64,000 nt of DNA from Alysiella sp. Its GTDB lineage: Bacteria; Pseudomonadota; Gammaproteobacteria; Burkholderiales; Neisseriaceae. The stretch is from the NCBI RefSeq assembly GCF_030525755.1, contig NZ_JAUNEC010000003.1, positions 33,234 to 97,233 of the forward strand, given 5' to 3'. The notes beneath the pieces were generated by a model. That model worked only from the letters and a program-made list of their open reading frames with translations, did not search any database and was not told where the DNA came from. This document shows positions 62,737 to 64,000 of the stretch, piece after piece (the stretch's first letter is position 1; every line of letters starts with the position of its first letter). The position numbers were made by a program, and so were the translations under genes.

Positions 62737-64000
62737 ATGACAATCACCATCACCGATATGGAAGTGCTGGATATTCGTTTCCCCACTTCGCAACAACTGG
62801 ACGGCTCGGACGCGATGAACCCCGACCCCGATTACTCCGCCGCCTATGTGATTTTAAAGACCAATTATTCAGAATTAAATGGTCATGGATTAACATTCAC
62901 GATTGGGCGTGGTAATGAAATTTGTTGCGCGGCAATTGAAGCCATGCGGCATTTGGTGGTGGGCTTGAATTTAGATGAAGTCAAACAAGCACCTGCACAA
63001 TTTTGGCGCAAACTCACAGGCGACAGCCAACTGCGTTGGATTGGTCCAGACAAAGGTGCCATGCACTTGGCGGTGGGTGCGGTGGTCAATGCGGTGTGGG
63101 ATTTGTGGGCGAAAGCGGAAAACAAACCCGTGTGGCGTTTGGTGGCGGATATGTCGCCCGAAGAATTGGTAAATTGCATTGATTTCAGATACTTAACCGA
63201 TTGCATCGCGCCCGAAGAAGCCCTTGATTTATTAACGAAAGCCGCACAAGGCAAAGCAGAACGCACCGAAATTTTATTGCGTGAAGGCTACCCATGCTAC
63301 ACCACTTCGGCAGGCTGGCTGGGTTACAGCGATGAAAAATTGGCGCGTTTATGCCAAGAAGCGATTGATGAAGGTTTTCAATATGTTAAATTGAAAGTTG
63401 GGCAAAATTTGGAAGACGACAAACGCCGTGTTCGCATTGCGCGTGAAATCATTGGCGATGAACGCCATTTGATGATAGACGCAAATCAAGTTTGGGAGCG
63501 TCAGCAAGCGATTGATTGGGTTAAGGAATTGGCATTTGCGAAACCTTGGTTTATTGAAGAGCCAACCAGCCCAGACGATGTGGAAGCGCACCGCGCCATT
63601 CGTGAAGCGATTGTGCCGATTCAGGTGGCAACTGGCGAAATGTGCCAAAACCGCATGATGTTTAAACAGTTTATCATGCGCGAGGCGATTGACGTGGTGC
63701 AAATTGATGCGTGTCGCATGGGGGGCGTGAATGAGGTTTTGGCGGTATTGTTGATGGCGGCAAAATATGGCTTGAAAGTGTGCCCACATGCTGGTGGTGT
63801 GGGGCTTTGCGAGTATGTGCAACACTTGTCCATGATTGATTATTTGTGTTTTTCAGGCGACAAATCAGGTCGCGTAACCGAATACGTTGACCATTTACAC
63901 GAGCATTTTATCCACCCATGTGTGATTGAAAACGCGGCATATATGCCACCCAAAGAAGCGGGTTTTTCTATTGAAATGAAAAACAGTTCATTAAAAGAAT
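62737..64000 (+). CDS. fucD: L-fuconate dehydratase (cut by window end)
   Basis: Enolase-superfamily enzyme (mandelate racemase subgroup) that removes water from L-fuconate to give 2-keto-3-deoxy-L-fuconate. The 421 codons visible cover nearly the whole usual length of about 435-440. Metal ligands and catalytic residues are all present: KLKVG (Lys), DANQVW (Asp), EEPTSPDD (Glu), TGE (Glu), VCPHAGG (His). The N-terminal DIRFPTSQQLDGSDAMNPDPDYSAAY is typical of FucD and human ENOSF1. Shine-Dalgarno AAGGAA. The gene continues past 64000. Confidence 0.92.
   Translation, partial: MTITITDMEVLDIRFPTSQQLDGSDAMNPDPDYSAAYVILKTNYSELNGHGLTFTIGRGNEICCAAIEAMRHLVVGLNLDEVKQAPAQFWRKLTGDSQLRWIGPDKGAMHLAVGAVVNAVWDLWAKAENKPVWRLVADMSPEELVNCIDFRYLTDCIAPEEALDLLTKAAQGKAERTEILLREGYPCYTTSAGWLGYSDEKLARLCQEAIDEGFQYVKLKVGQNLEDDKRRVRIAREIIGDERHLMIDANQVWERQQAIDWVKELAFAKPWFIEEPTSPDDVEAHRAIREAIVPIQVATGEMCQNRMMFKQFIMREAIDVVQIDACRMGGVNEVLAVLLMAAKYGLKVCPHAGGVGLCEYVQHLSMIDYLCFSGDKSGRVTEYVDHLHEHFIHPCVIENAAYMPPKEAGFSIEMKNSSLKE

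Noticed and set aside
3850..64000. Possible CRISPR-like short repeats
   Set aside because: The frequent 12-mers occur singly or in inverted pairs with irregular spacing, as DNA uptake sequences do. No array of regular spacers and no cas gene is present.

Overview
The window is chromosomal DNA from a naturally competent member of the Neisseriaceae. The clearest sign is the 12-mer AGGCTGCCTGAA and its complement, repeated very often on both strands within and between genes (by eye one to three per kb, not counted). It matches the AG-simDUS dialect of the DNA uptake sequence, described for the Simonsiella/Alysiella/Conchiformibius/Kingella side of the family. Gene content agrees: macAB, ppc, a type of gshA typical of this group, misR/cpxR, pglL, earP, comM, rfaE2 and many Neisseria-like membrane proteins. 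Species cannot be fixed from the sequence.

Layout. 1-21.3 kb is mostly housekeeping, bounded by two nearly identical tRNA-Asp(GUC)/tRNA-Val(UAC) pairs in the same orientation. Between them lie macAB, a DUF945 protein, ppc, gshA, a small HMA-fold protein, trkH, clpP, tig, tRNA-Leu(CAG), polA, rlmH, an MBL-fold hydrolase, slyX and a Na+/H+ antiporter. 21.4-43 kb carries an apparently orphan OmpR-type regulator, the O-oligosaccharyltransferase pglL, a purine permease, earP, ubiK, comM, a YheT-type hydrolase, a DMT exporter, the two-part metPS importer, gyrA, a broken surface lipoprotein gene, rfaE2, ftsY, mntP and pepD.

Two catabolic modules stand out. At 43.1-51.8 kb is a hydroxycinnamate (ferulate/coumarate/caffeate) cluster: hydratase-lyase, vanillin-type aldehyde dehydrogenase, CoA ligase, aromatic-acid MFS transporter, MarR regulator and a FadE-type acyl-CoA dehydrogenase, an arrangement like hca/fer clusters of soil bacteria. 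From 58.9 kb to the window end is a non-phosphorylating L-fucose (fuconate) module: GntR/FCD regulator, 2-keto-3-deoxy-L-fuconate dehydrogenase, FAH-family diketo-sugar-acid hydrolase, a BASS-family transporter and L-fuconate dehydratase, cut by the window edge. Together the fuconate enzymes would yield pyruvate and lactate; the first steps (fucose dehydrogenase, lactonase) are not in the window.

Between the modules, 52-58.8 kb holds an outer-membrane barrel protein, rlmJ, an IS5-like transposase relic, an XRE regulator, small lipoproteins, a secreted protein with a SecD P1-head-like domain, and der.

Repeats: besides DUS there is a family of about 85-100 bp elements whose ends match the IS5-like relic, so they are probably MITEs; one supplies the C-terminus and stop codon of pglL. 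Two further families of hairpin-forming repeats are dispersed between genes. DUS pairs in inverted orientation form many of the apparent terminators.
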